Shown here piece by piece: positions 51,753 to 59,170 of a stretch of 64,000 bases of DNA. A program made the position numbers and the translations under genes. The number at the start of each line of letters is the position of its first letter. Position 1 is the stretch's first letter. Under the pieces are notes generated by a model. That model was not told where the DNA came from. It searched no databases and saw only the letters and a program-made list of their open reading frames with translations. The DNA is from Paenibacillus_V sp046244365 (GTDB lineage Bacteria > Bacillota > Bacilli > Paenibacillales > NBRC-103111), in NCBI RefSeq assembly GCF_046244365.1, contig NZ_CP176395.1:4278001-4342000 (forward strand), read 5' to 3'.

Positions 51753-53531
51753 ATGGCTGTAAATCCGCTTATTCGCGGAGGAAGCTTCCTGCTTGGATCA
51801 TCGGAAGCGGAGTCCGTGTTTACACCGGAGGATTTTACGGAGGAACAGCTTATGATCGCTGAACTGACGGAACAGTTCGTCGAGGGCGAGGTGCTGCCGC
51901 ATGACGAGAAGCTGGAAAAGCAAGATTTCGAGCTGACGGTCAAGCTGCTCCGGCAAATGGGGACGCTCGGTTTGCTCGGTGCCGATATACCGGAAGTATA
52001 CGGGGGAGCCGATCTTGATAAAATCAGTTCGACGCTTATTACCGAGAAGCTTGTGCGCGCAGGAGCGTTCGCATTAAGCTTCGGTGCTCATGTCGGCATC
52101 GGGAGCTTGCCGATCGCCCTGTTCGGCAATGAGCAGCAGAAGCAGCGCTACTTACCGAAACTCGTTTCGGGTGAAACGATTGCCGCCTACTGTTTGACCG
52201 AGCCGACCTCGGGTTCCGATTCGTTAAACGCACGGACGACCGCCAAGCTCAATCCGGAAGGGACGCACTATGTCTTGAACGGAGCCAAACAGTTCATTAC
52301 GAACGCCGGATTTGCCGGATTGTTCATCGTATATGCAAAGGTTGCCGGCGAGAAATTCACCGCGTTTATCGTCGAACGCGAGTTCTCCGGCGTTTCTACC
52401 GGACCGGAGGAGAAGAAGATGGGAATCAAGGGGTCGTCTACACGGCCGCTGCTGCTCGACGAGGTGCCGGTTCCCGTTGAAAACGTGCTCGGCGAAATCG
52501 GCCGGGGGCACGTCATTGCTTTTAATATTTTGAACATCGGGCGGTTCAAGCTGGCTGCAGGCTGTGCGGGTTCAGCCAAATGGGCGCTCGAGCTCGCCAT
52601 CCAGTACGGTAAGCAGCGCAATCAGTTCGGCAAGCCGCTCATCGCATTCCCGCTTATTCAGAAAAAGGTAGCCGATGTTGCCATCCGGACTTATGCGGCG
52701 GAAAGTATGGTCTATAGGACTTCGGGGCTGATTGAAGCGGCGATGAAGCCGCTTGATAAGGAAGCGCCGGATTACAGCCGGCTCGTGGCCAAAGCGGTAG
52801 AAGAATACGCGATGGAATGCTCGCTCAATAAGGTGTTCGCGACGGAATGCCTGGACTATGCCGCTGACGAGGGCGTACAGATTCATGGCGGCTACGGCTA
52901 TATCCAGGAATATATGATCGAACGGATTTACCGCGACTCGCGCATCAATCGCATTTTCGAAGGGACGAACGAAATCAACCGTTTGCTGATTCCCGCCACG
53001 CTGCTGAGAAAGGCGATGAAGGGCGAGCTGCCGCTGTTCCAAGCGGCTGAACGGCTTCAGCAGGAACTGATTGCCTACGTCCCTGCCGTTTCGGAAGACG
53101 GGGCGCTGGCGCAGGAAACGGAAATGATCGGCGCAGCCAAAAAAATGTTTCTGATGGCGGGCGGTATGGCTGTCGCGAAATATGGGACTGAGCTGGATGC
53201 GGAGCAAGAAATTCTGGAGTCTCTCGCCAATATGATCATGGAGATTTATGCGGCGGAGTCCGCCCTGCTGCGTGCCGTTAAAATAAGCGAACGGGATGGA
53301 GCCGAAAAAGGCGGCTTGAAGTCCAAGATGGCGCAAGCGTTCGTACACGAATCGTTCGCGCGGATAGAGTCGGCTGCGCGAACCGCGCTGGCAGCTATGA
53401 GCGATGGAGATAAGCTGCAGACGGAGTTGTCTGTCCTCAAGAAATTGACCCGGTTCAAGCAAGTGAATCTCATCGCCTTGAAGCGAAGCATTGCCGCCGT
53501 CCATATTGCCGCCGGCAAATATGTGACGTGA
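51753..53531 (+). CDS. fadE: Acyl-CoA dehydrogenase
   Basis: FadE makes trans-2-enoyl-CoA and reduces Etf. Marks: AAYCLTEPTSGSDSLNARTT (flavin and substrate loop), GIKGSSTRPLLLDEVPVP, and IHGGYGYIQEYMIERIYRDSRINRIFEGTNEI (in parts), with the catalytic Glu in the FEGTNE stretch. The C-terminal extension of ~170 residues is usual for the Bacillus YusJ/FadE type. The ATG at 51753 has ACGGAGGTGAAACGC; an earlier ATG at 51720 is rejected. 592 residues. Confidence 0.95.
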   Translation: MAVNPLIRGGSFLLGSSEAESVFTPEDFTEEQLMIAELTEQFVEGEVLPHDEKLEKQDFELTVKLLRQMGTLGLLGADIPEVYGGADLDKISSTLITEKLVRAGAFALSFGAHVGIGSLPIALFGNEQQKQRYLPKLVSGETIAAYCLTEPTSGSDSLNARTTAKLNPEGTHYVLNGAKQFITNAGFAGLFIVYAKVAGEKFTAFIVEREFSGVSTGPEEKKMGIKGSSTRPLLLDEVPVPVENVLGEIGRGHVIAFNILNIGRFKLAAGCAGSAKWALELAIQYGKQRNQFGKPLIAFPLIQKKVADVAIRTYAAESMVYRTSGLIEAAMKPLDKEAPDYSRLVAKAVEEYAMECSLNKVFATECLDYAADEGVQIHGGYGYIQEYMIERIYRDSRINRIFEGTNEINRLLIPATLLRKAMKGELPLFQAAERLQQELIAYVPAVSEDGALAQETEMIGAAKKMFLMAGGMAVAKYGTELDAEQEILESLANMIMEIYAAESALLRAVKISERDGAEKGGLKSKMAQAFVHESFARIESAARTALAAMSDGDKLQTELSVLKKLTRFKQVNLIALKRSIAAVHIAAGKYVT

Positions 53532-53598
53532 TCGTCCGCGCCGAGCTTCCGGATGACTGGCATGAAGGAGGTAATCCATCATAGATACCGGGAAGAAG

Positions 53599-53997
53599 AT
53601 GTCGGATGAGGAGTGGGAGGCGCTTGAACGGGCCGCGCAAGGAACGTTTTGGACCTATCTCGGCTGCAAGCTGGACAAATGGGACGGCCGTCAGGTTGTC
53701 ATTTCGCTTGACGTTCAGCCACACCATCTAAACTTGATCGGCATTTTGCACGGCGGCGTCCATGCGTCTCTGCTAGACAACGCGATGGGATTGGCGGCAA
53801 TGGCTTCGCGTCCGAAGGAGAAGATCGTCACCGCCGTTATGAACGTGCATTTCGTATCCCCGATCCGCGCCGGACTTGCGACCGTCACGGCGGAAATCGT
53901 TCATTCCACCCGCAAGGGGATAACGGCCCAGGGACGAATCGTAGACGCCGACGGCCGCCTCGGATCAATCGGAACCGGTTCGTTTCGGGTAACGTAA
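53599..53997 (+). CDS. PaaI-type hotdog thioesterase
   Basis: The hotdog-fold marks are LIGILHGGVHASLLDNAMGLAA (HGG loop, in two parts), VTAVMNVHFVSPIRAG and the C-terminal GSIGTGSFRV. Members hydrolyse acyl-CoAs, here probably to free CoA or remove off-pathway products of beta-oxidation. The first ATG in frame is 53599, with only GGGAAGAAG directly in front. A perfect AAGGAGG (53565-53571) sits instead before an in-frame ATA at 53581, which would add six residues. The true start is open. 132 residues from the ATG. Confidence 0.85.
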   Translation: MSDEEWEALERAAQGTFWTYLGCKLDKWDGRQVVISLDVQPHHLNLIGILHGGVHASLLDNAMGLAAMASRPKEKIVTAVMNVHFVSPIRAGLATVTAEIVHSTRKGITAQGRIVDADGRLGSIGTGSFRVT

Positions 53998-54076
53998 CGA
54001 TTGGCGGAACATAACGGCATCCTAAACACGGTTCGCGTTTTGCCAAGCAAAACGACTTCGGAAAGGCGGTGCAACG

Positions 54077-56248
54077 ATGAAGCTGTACTTTGTTTCCGCA
54101 TTCGTTCATTCGTTCGCTGCTCTCTACACGCAAATAGCTCCTTCCGCGGTAAGCAGAGGAAGCGGAACGTTTCTGGCCATCCATTTGACGGCGGCTCTAC
54201 TGGTGACTTGCTACGCAGTCTATTTGTTCGCGCATATCGTATACAGCCGCTATTTATTTATCCGGCTTGGGAGACCCGGTGAGGAGAACGTCAAGGCGGA
54301 ATGGCGTGCCCGGCTGAAGCGAGCTGCGGCCCAAATGTTCGGTCATGGCACGCTGCTTCAGGATTGGCGAAGCGGGCTCATGCATCTCGTCATTTTTTAC
54401 GGCTTCATCATGCTGCAGCTTGGCGCCTTAGATCTGATCCTGCAAGGTATCAATACGGAGTGGCATTTGCCGATCGGCGGCGTATACCCGTGGTTTGAGC
54501 TCAGTCAGGAAATCGTCGTTCTGCTCGTTATGGCGGCGGTTATGTATGCCGCCTACCGTCGATACGTCGAAAAGCTGTCTCGCTTGAAGAAGGGCTGGGG
54601 ACCTGCAATCGTCCTTCTCTTCATAAGCGGACTTATGCTGAGCGTGGTGTTCACGCTCTCGGCCAAACGTGCATGGCTGGGCGAAACGGCATCCGGCTAC
54701 CAGCCTCTAGCTTCGGCAGTTGCAACTTGGTTCGAACCGCTGGGCGAAGCGGCGAATGGCGTTATGTTTTATGCGGGCTGGTGGTCGCATTTGCTCATTT
54801 TGCTTGCCTTTCTCGTCTATGTGCCTCAATCGAAGCACGCTCATCTCTTATTTGCGCCGGTCAATTTGTTTTTGCGAAGCGGGAAGCCGGCGGGGAGGCT
54901 GGAACCGGTCGATTTGGAGGACGAGAATGCCGAATCGTTCGGCGCGGGGAAAGTCGAGCATTTTACGCGCAACCAGTTGACGGATTTATATGCATGCGTG
55001 GAATGCGGCCGCTGTACCTCTTCGTGCCCGGCTTCCGGAACGGGTAAAATGCTTTCGCCGATGCATCTGATCATTCATATGCGCAATCACCTGACGCATA
55101 AAGGCGCTGCGATTACGTCGCGCACGCCATGGATGCCCGCATTCGCTTTCTCAAGCACGGCGGAGAATCGGGCTGCCTCCGAAGGAAAGGGGCCGAACGT
55201 CGGAGGGACGGAACGCGCGGAATTTGCGGCGGAATTACTCGGCGATACGGTTACGGAGCAAGAGTTATGGGCTTGTACGACGTGCCGCAATTGCGAGGAT
55301 CAATGTCCGGTTGCGAATGAACATGTTAGCTTTATCGTCGACATGCGACGATATTTGGTTCTGACGCAAGGCAGTTTGCCGGCGGAGGCAGGAAGAACGC
55401 TGACGAATATCGAACGGCAGGGCAATCCATGGGGGCTTAGCAGACAGGAACGCGCCCGATGGAAGGAAGGTTTGGATGCAGGAGAAGAGGCGCCGGCCAT
55501 TCAGGAAGGAAAGCCCTTCGACTACTTGTTCTACATCGGCTCGATGGGCGCCTACGACAAGCGCTGCCAGAAAATAACCCGAGCGTTTATTAAAATCATG
55601 AACCGTGCCGGCATTTCGTTCGCCGTCCTCGGGAACGAAGAAACCAACTCGGGCGATACCGCAAGAAGGCTTGGCAACGAATTTCTTTTTCAGGAGCTTG
55701 CCCGCGCGAATATCGAATTGTTTGACAAGTACGGTGTCCGTAAAATCATCACGATCGATCCCCATGCCTACAATACGTTCAAGAACGAATACCCGGATTT
55801 CGGTCTCTCGCCGGATGTCGAGGTATACCATCACAGCGAATTGATTGCCAAATGGTTGAAGGAGGCTCGGATCGCCCCTGCAATGAAGCTTGCGGAAAGG
55901 GTCACGTATCATGATTCTTGTTACCTGGGGCGGTATAACGGCATTTATGGAGGGCCGCGCGAGATACTGGAGTCTGTTCCGGGATTAGAGGTGGCCGAAA
56001 TGGAAAGGTCTGGACGCAATAGCATGTGCTGCGGTGCGGGCGGAGGCAGAATGTGGATGGAGGAGAACGAGGGGAAGCGGGTTAATGTCGCGAGAACGGA
56101 ACAGGCGCTTGCGGTTAAGCCTACGATAATCGGAACGGCCTGCCCGTATTGCTTGACGATGATGAGCGACGGTACGAAGGCGCTTGAGGCCGACGACCGG
56201 GTAAGGACGATGGACGTTGCCGAGATCGTTGCCGCATCTCTTGAATAA
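54077..56248 (+). CDS. fadF: FadF/EtfD-like membrane iron-sulfur oxidoreductase
   Basis: The N-terminal ~260 residues hold six or so membrane helices of the nitrate-reductase-gamma/heme b type, with His residues inside. Two 4Fe-4S motifs follow: CVECGRCTSSCP (about residue 310) and CTTCRNCEDQCP (about residue 398). Two CCG-type domains close the protein: YHDSCYLGRYNGIYGGPR and SMCCGAGGGRMW. This is the layout of Bacillus FadF and mycobacterial EtfD, which pass electrons from Etf to menaquinone. AAGGCGGTGC lies before the ATG. 723 residues. It completes the electron path EtfAB to quinone in this cluster. Confidence 0.92.
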   Translation: MKLYFVSAFVHSFAALYTQIAPSAVSRGSGTFLAIHLTAALLVTCYAVYLFAHIVYSRYLFIRLGRPGEENVKAEWRARLKRAAAQMFGHGTLLQDWRSGLMHLVIFYGFIMLQLGALDLILQGINTEWHLPIGGVYPWFELSQEIVVLLVMAAVMYAAYRRYVEKLSRLKKGWGPAIVLLFISGLMLSVVFTLSAKRAWLGETASGYQPLASAVATWFEPLGEAANGVMFYAGWWSHLLILLAFLVYVPQSKHAHLLFAPVNLFLRSGKPAGRLEPVDLEDENAESFGAGKVEHFTRNQLTDLYACVECGRCTSSCPASGTGKMLSPMHLIIHMRNHLTHKGAAITSRTPWMPAFAFSSTAENRAASEGKGPNVGGTERAEFAAELLGDTVTEQELWACTTCRNCEDQCPVANEHVSFIVDMRRYLVLTQGSLPAEAGRTLTNIERQGNPWGLSRQERARWKEGLDAGEEAPAIQEGKPFDYLFYIGSMGAYDKRCQKITRAFIKIMNRAGISFAVLGNEETNSGDTARRLGNEFLFQELARANIELFDKYGVRKIITIDPHAYNTFKNEYPDFGLSPDVEVYHHSELIAKWLKEARIAPAMKLAERVTYHDSCYLGRYNGIYGGPREILESVPGLEVAEMERSGRNSMCCGAGGGRMWMEENEGKRVNVARTEQALAVKPTIIGTACPYCLTMMSDGTKALEADDRVRTMDVAEIVAASLE

Positions 56249-56258
56249 AGCTTTGCAT

Positions 56259-56288
56259 AACGCGCTCCGGGCTTCCGGGCGCGTTTGT
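56259..56288 (+). terminator. Likely terminator after fadF
   Basis: AACGCGC (56259-56265) pairs with GCGCGTT (56279-56285), with an inner CCGG/CCGG stretch. TGTTATG follows; the T-tract is short. Confidence 0.6.
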
Positions 56289-56318
56289 TATGTCATTTTC
56301 CGATTTCCGGCATATTCA

Positions 56319-56348
56319 TTGACGATTCCTGTCGAACGGCTGTATAAT
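56319..56348 (+). promoter_or_regulatory. Promoter for the c-di-GMP riboswitch transcript
   Basis: TTGACG at 56319-56324 and a perfect TATAAT at 56343-56348, spacer 18 bases. Confidence 0.75.
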
Positions 56349-56379
56349 TTTGGAGTGGCGGGTAACTCCGTGCCGCGAG

Positions 56380-56462
56380 AACGGCAAACTGCGTGAAAAC
56401 GCAAGACGCAAAGCTATAGGGGCTAATGACGCCAGCCGTCCAAGCCAGCCAGCTGCCGAATG
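56380..56462 (+). promoter_or_regulatory. c-di-GMP-I (GEMM-I) riboswitch upstream of yjfB
   Basis: The conserved blocks appear in order: CGGCAAACTGCGTGAAAACG, then CAAGACGCAAAGCTATAGGG, GCTAATGACGCCAGCC, and AGCTGCCGAATGG at the end. The GAAA tetraloop in the P2 hairpin (GCGT-GAAA-ACGC), the GACGCAAAGC core and the closing CGGCA/TGCCG pair are standard for GEMM-I. An extra hairpin (GGAG...CTCC, then TGCCG...CGGCA) lies just 5' and could compete with P1. No T-tract follows, so control is probably at translation. Confidence 0.88.
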
Positions 56463-56483
56463 GGATGAAGGGAGACGACGACA

Positions 56484-56696
56484 ATGAACGTATCCGGAGC
56501 CAACGCCGCATTGCAAGCTGCCGGCAGCGCCGACTTGCTGCAGCAATTGATAGGCGTACGCATGCTGGACAAAACGATGGAGGCTAGCGCTGAGCAAACG
56601 AGCGTTATGCTGAACGATTTTGCGGCAGCACAGCAGAAAGTGATCGAGACTTCCGTTCAGCCGCATCTAGGTCGTTCGATTGACCTGCGAGGGTAG
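56484..56696 (+). CDS. yjfB: YjfB-family putative motility protein
   Basis: The 70-residue protein starts MNVSGANAALQAAGSADLLQ and has the family's GVRMLDKTMEASAEQTSVML stretch. YjfB-type proteins are short, without signal peptide or cysteines, often annotated as putative motility proteins; their function is not established. AAGGGAGACG lies eight or so bases before the ATG. Control by a c-di-GMP riboswitch fits a link to motility or biofilm. Followed by a strong terminator. Confidence 0.82.
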   Translation: MNVSGANAALQAAGSADLLQQLIGVRMLDKTMEASAEQTSVMLNDFAAAQQKVIETSVQPHLGRSIDLRG

Positions 56697-56715
56697 TGAA
56701 AACGCTGGATAAACG

Positions 56716-56754
56716 GCCTCCTTTTCTTCCAATGAAGAGAAGGGGGCTTTTTTT
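56716..56754 (+). terminator. Rho-independent terminator after yjfB
   Basis: GCCTCCTTTTCTTC pairs with GAAGAGAAGGGGGC around CAAT, followed by seven Ts. Confidence 0.9.
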
Positions 56755-56831
56755 GTACATTTATCAGACTAGCATGCCGCTTTGCGGCACCACTGGATCC
56801 TTGAAATAGAAGAATTTATATGTTTCACACG

Positions 56832-56843
56832 ATAAGCGCTTAT
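56832..56843. promoter_or_regulatory. LacI/CcpA-like palindrome
   Basis: ATAAGCGCTTAT is a perfect 12-bp palindrome with the AAGCGCTT core of LacI-family and catabolite-response operators. It lies about 85 bases upstream of the ECF-type -35 element. The 349-base gap between yjfB and the sigma gene has no gene. Confidence 0.4.
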
Positions 56844-56853
56844 ATTTCTCCGG

Positions 56854-56887
56854 TAAACGCATAGCGTCATATGACGCCATGCGTTTA
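56854..56887. repeat. 34-bp near-perfect palindrome
   Basis: TAAACGCAT-A-GCGTCATATGACGC-C-ATGCGTTTA: 16 of 17 base pairs match across the centre at 56870/56871. It could be an operator or a long hairpin; no T-tract follows on the plus strand. Confidence 0.55.
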
Positions 56888-56926
56888 TCCTTGTGTATAC
56901 CTGAACGAAAAAAACGAAACGAACAG

Positions 56927-56955
56927 GGAACTTTTTCCTTTGTGACCCGTCTAAT
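56927..56955 (+). promoter_or_regulatory. ECF-sigma type promoter before the sigma factor gene
   Basis: GGAAC(TTTTT) at 56927-56931 and CGTCTAAT at 56948-56955, with 16 bases between GGAAC and CGTC. This is the classic ECF arrangement (GGAAC-N16-CGTC) and suggests that the sigma factor drives its own operon. The leader is about 80 bases. Confidence 0.6.
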
Positions 56956-57044
56956 CCATGAGGAACTCACTGAGCTCGCGATTCAACTTCATCGTCGGCA
57001 TCGTCCGACACCCCGGGGTTTAATTTGGTAACCGAACAGGACAG

Positions 57045-57611
57045 GTGAACGCTTTGGCATTCGAATATTTAGCCACTATCTCGGAAGGGATGGAAAAAAA
57101 CAGGACATTAACCGACTTGATGGAAACTTACGGAAAAGATATGTGGAATTATGCGTTTTTTCTGACGCTTCGCGCCGACATTGCCGACGATGTTATGCAG
57201 GATGTATTTATTAAAGTTTATGAGAAGTTGTGTGCATTTCGCGGCGAGTCGTCCGTCCGTACCTGGCTGCTTGCCATAACCCGCAACGTTGTCCGCGATT
57301 ACCAGCGTTCTTCCTGGTTTCGGCGTGTCAGCCTCGTTGAACGGTTTTTGCAGAGACAAACGACGTCTCCGTCAGCAGAGTATGTGGTCATCGATGCCTT
57401 ATCGAGGGAAGAGGTGTGGCGGGAGGTGCTCGGTCTGCCGAAAAAGCTTCGTGAGACCCTTCTGTTGTACGCCCATCATCATTTGTCGATAGCGGAAATC
57501 GCCGGGCTGCTGGACATCTCGGAGGGAACGGTCAAATCGCGAATGCACCGGGCACGCGCCAAAATAAACAAGCAGTTAAACGGGGAGGTGCCGGAACATG
57601 CACGCTGCTGA
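57045..57611 (+). CDS. ECF-type RNA polymerase sigma factor
   Basis: Region 2 (about residues 25-95) has YAFFLTLRADIADDVMQDVF and TWLLAITRNVVRDYQR. Region 4 (about 125-180) has LPKKLRETLLLYAHHHLS and IAEIAGLLDISEGTVKSRMHRAR. Regions 1.1 and 3 are absent, as in ECF sigma factors. 188 residues. The GTG at 57045 lies close to ACAGGACAG; a TTG at 57054 is an alternative. The last 14 bases overlap the next gene, which encodes the likely membrane anti-sigma factor. A matching ECF-type promoter precedes it. The sensed signal is inferred from the neighbour's solute-binding ectodomain. Confidence 0.92.
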   Translation: MNALAFEYLATISEGMEKNRTLTDLMETYGKDMWNYAFFLTLRADIADDVMQDVFIKVYEKLCAFRGESSVRTWLLAITRNVVRDYQRSSWFRRVSLVERFLQRQTTSPSAEYVVIDALSREEVWREVLGLPKKLRETLLLYAHHHLSIAEIAGLLDISEGTVKSRMHRARAKINKQLNGEVPEHARC

Positions 57612-59148
57612 ATGGGAAGAAAAACTGAAGGAAGCGCTACCCCACACGGAGGAACGAATCCTCGCAAACCGCAAAAAGATTGAGGAGCGGATAAGAATGG
57701 AGCAAAGCAAAATAAAACGGTTCTCCGTAAGATCGGCTGCAGCGGTATTTGTGATGGCACTTGCGGCGGTCTTGGTTATTGCCAAACCTGATCTGCTGAG
57801 AAGCGGTTATGACTGGATGAAGAGTTTATCTGGCGGAAAAGCCGTAGTAACAGCCGATCCGCTTGATGATGGCGATGAAAAGTCGCTTAAAGTGCTCGTT
57901 TACATGAATGAAAGCAATTTTATGGACAAATACGGACGACTGATTATGCTGAAGAAACCGAACATTGCGTTCGATATCGTCATCTATAAATACGATTATA
58001 ACCAACAAGATAAAGCGTACGGCGAGTTGAAACGGCAAATCGAAATCGAGAAACCTGATCTTATCTACCTTTCGGATGTAACGAATTGGTATGGCAGGCT
58101 TGTCAAGGACGGTTTCCTGGTCGAGCTGGATCCGCTGATCAAAAAAGACAAGTTCGATCTTGATAGCCTTCATCCTTCCGTTCCCAGCACAATTCGAGCG
58201 ATGGGCGACGGTAAGTTGCATGCATTGGCACCAACAATGAAAAGCAAGGCGCTTTTTTACAATAAAGATATGTTCGACCAGTATCAGATCCCTTATCCTA
58301 GAAGCAAAATGAGCTGGGAGGAGCTTCTTGTGCTGGCGAGCCAATTTCCCGCCAAAAAACCGGATCTGTACGGCCTGCAAGCAAGCGGTGAAAACGACCC
58401 GTTCCAGGCGGTCGATTTGTTATCGGCCGTCCATGCGCTGTCGCCAATTTCCAAAGACGGCACCAAGGTTGATTTGCAAACGAATGAATGGCGTCAACTA
58501 TGGAACACCGTAATCGCGGAGTACAAGAACAAGACGTTATACAACCGTCCAGGAATGGAGCAAGGGAAGTCGTATTCACTCTCCGATCTGGCTAAGATGA
58601 ACGGATTTCTGAGTGGGAAGACGGCGATGGAAATAACTTCACATACCGAACTGGGCGAAATCGCAAAAATGAAGGAAAACGGCTTAAAGCCTTTCTCGAT
58701 CGGAATAGTCACCGTACCGGTCGAGCCCGGATCTTCCGACGCAGAAGGGGTATACGGGCTGGACGACCTGTTGGCTGTGTCGGCCAATTCGGAGAACCGG
58801 CAGGCGGCATGGGAAGTGCTTCGATATATCAATTCGGACGAAATGGCGCAATTGCTGCCGAAAGCCAAGATCTATAACGCTTTCAGGCGAAATCAATATC
58901 CGCTCTTGTCTCGTCCTTCCGCCATGATTCCGGTAGCAGGGATCGATCCAAAGCCGTTTTATGAATTGAAGGCAGCGATTGAGAAGAGCGGCCGGAAACG
59001 GATTCCCAACTCGCTCTCCGGTATGTGGGCGTCAAATGGCAGCGAAGAGCTGCGAGCGGTGTTGGACGGGAGTAAACATGCGAACGACGCGCTCATTTCG
59101 CTTGAAAGCAAACTGCAGCAGCAGTTTACCAAGACAAGCAAGCCTTAG
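57598..59148 (+). CDS. Putative anti-sigma factor with solute-binding-protein ectodomain
   Basis: Layout: a charged cytoplasmic tail (residues 1-45, EEKLKEALPHTEERILANRK), one membrane helix (about 46-62, AAAVFVMALAAVLVI) and an outside domain (about 90-510) of the family-1 extracellular solute-binding fold. SBP marks are ALFYNKDMFDQYQIPYPRSK followed by MSWEELL, and GVYGLDDLLAVSANSENRQ with AAWEVLRYI. There is no lipobox; the helix acts as an uncleaved anchor. The gene overlaps the sigma gene by 14 bases. The tail has no ZAS zinc motif (H-x3-C-x2-C), so sigma binding is inferred from gene order and topology only. The next gene encodes a related lipoprotein. No permease or ATPase is nearby. 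Confidence 0.7.
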   Translation: MHAAEWEEKLKEALPHTEERILANRKKIEERIRMEQSKIKRFSVRSAAAVFVMALAAVLVIAKPDLLRSGYDWMKSLSGGKAVVTADPLDDGDEKSLKVLVYMNESNFMDKYGRLIMLKKPNIAFDIVIYKYDYNQQDKAYGELKRQIEIEKPDLIYLSDVTNWYGRLVKDGFLVELDPLIKKDKFDLDSLHPSVPSTIRAMGDGKLHALAPTMKSKALFYNKDMFDQYQIPYPRSKMSWEELLVLASQFPAKKPDLYGLQASGENDPFQAVDLLSAVHALSPISKDGTKVDLQTNEWRQLWNTVIAEYKNKTLYNRPGMEQGKSYSLSDLAKMNGFLSGKTAMEITSHTELGEIAKMKENGLKPFSIGIVTVPVEPGSSDAEGVYGLDDLLAVSANSENRQAAWEVLRYINSDEMAQLLPKAKIYNAFRRNQYPLLSRPSAMIPVAGIDPKPFYELKAAIEKSGRKRIPNSLSGMWASNGSEELRAVLDGSKHANDALISLESKLQQQFTKTSKP

Positions 59149-59170
59149 ATAGAAAGGGCAGGGAAAGAGT

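Noticed and set aside
52572..53582. Long minus-strand frame (336 codons) opposite fadE
   Set aside because: Shadow of the acyl-CoA dehydrogenase gene, rich in His/Arg/Phe with no domain pattern.
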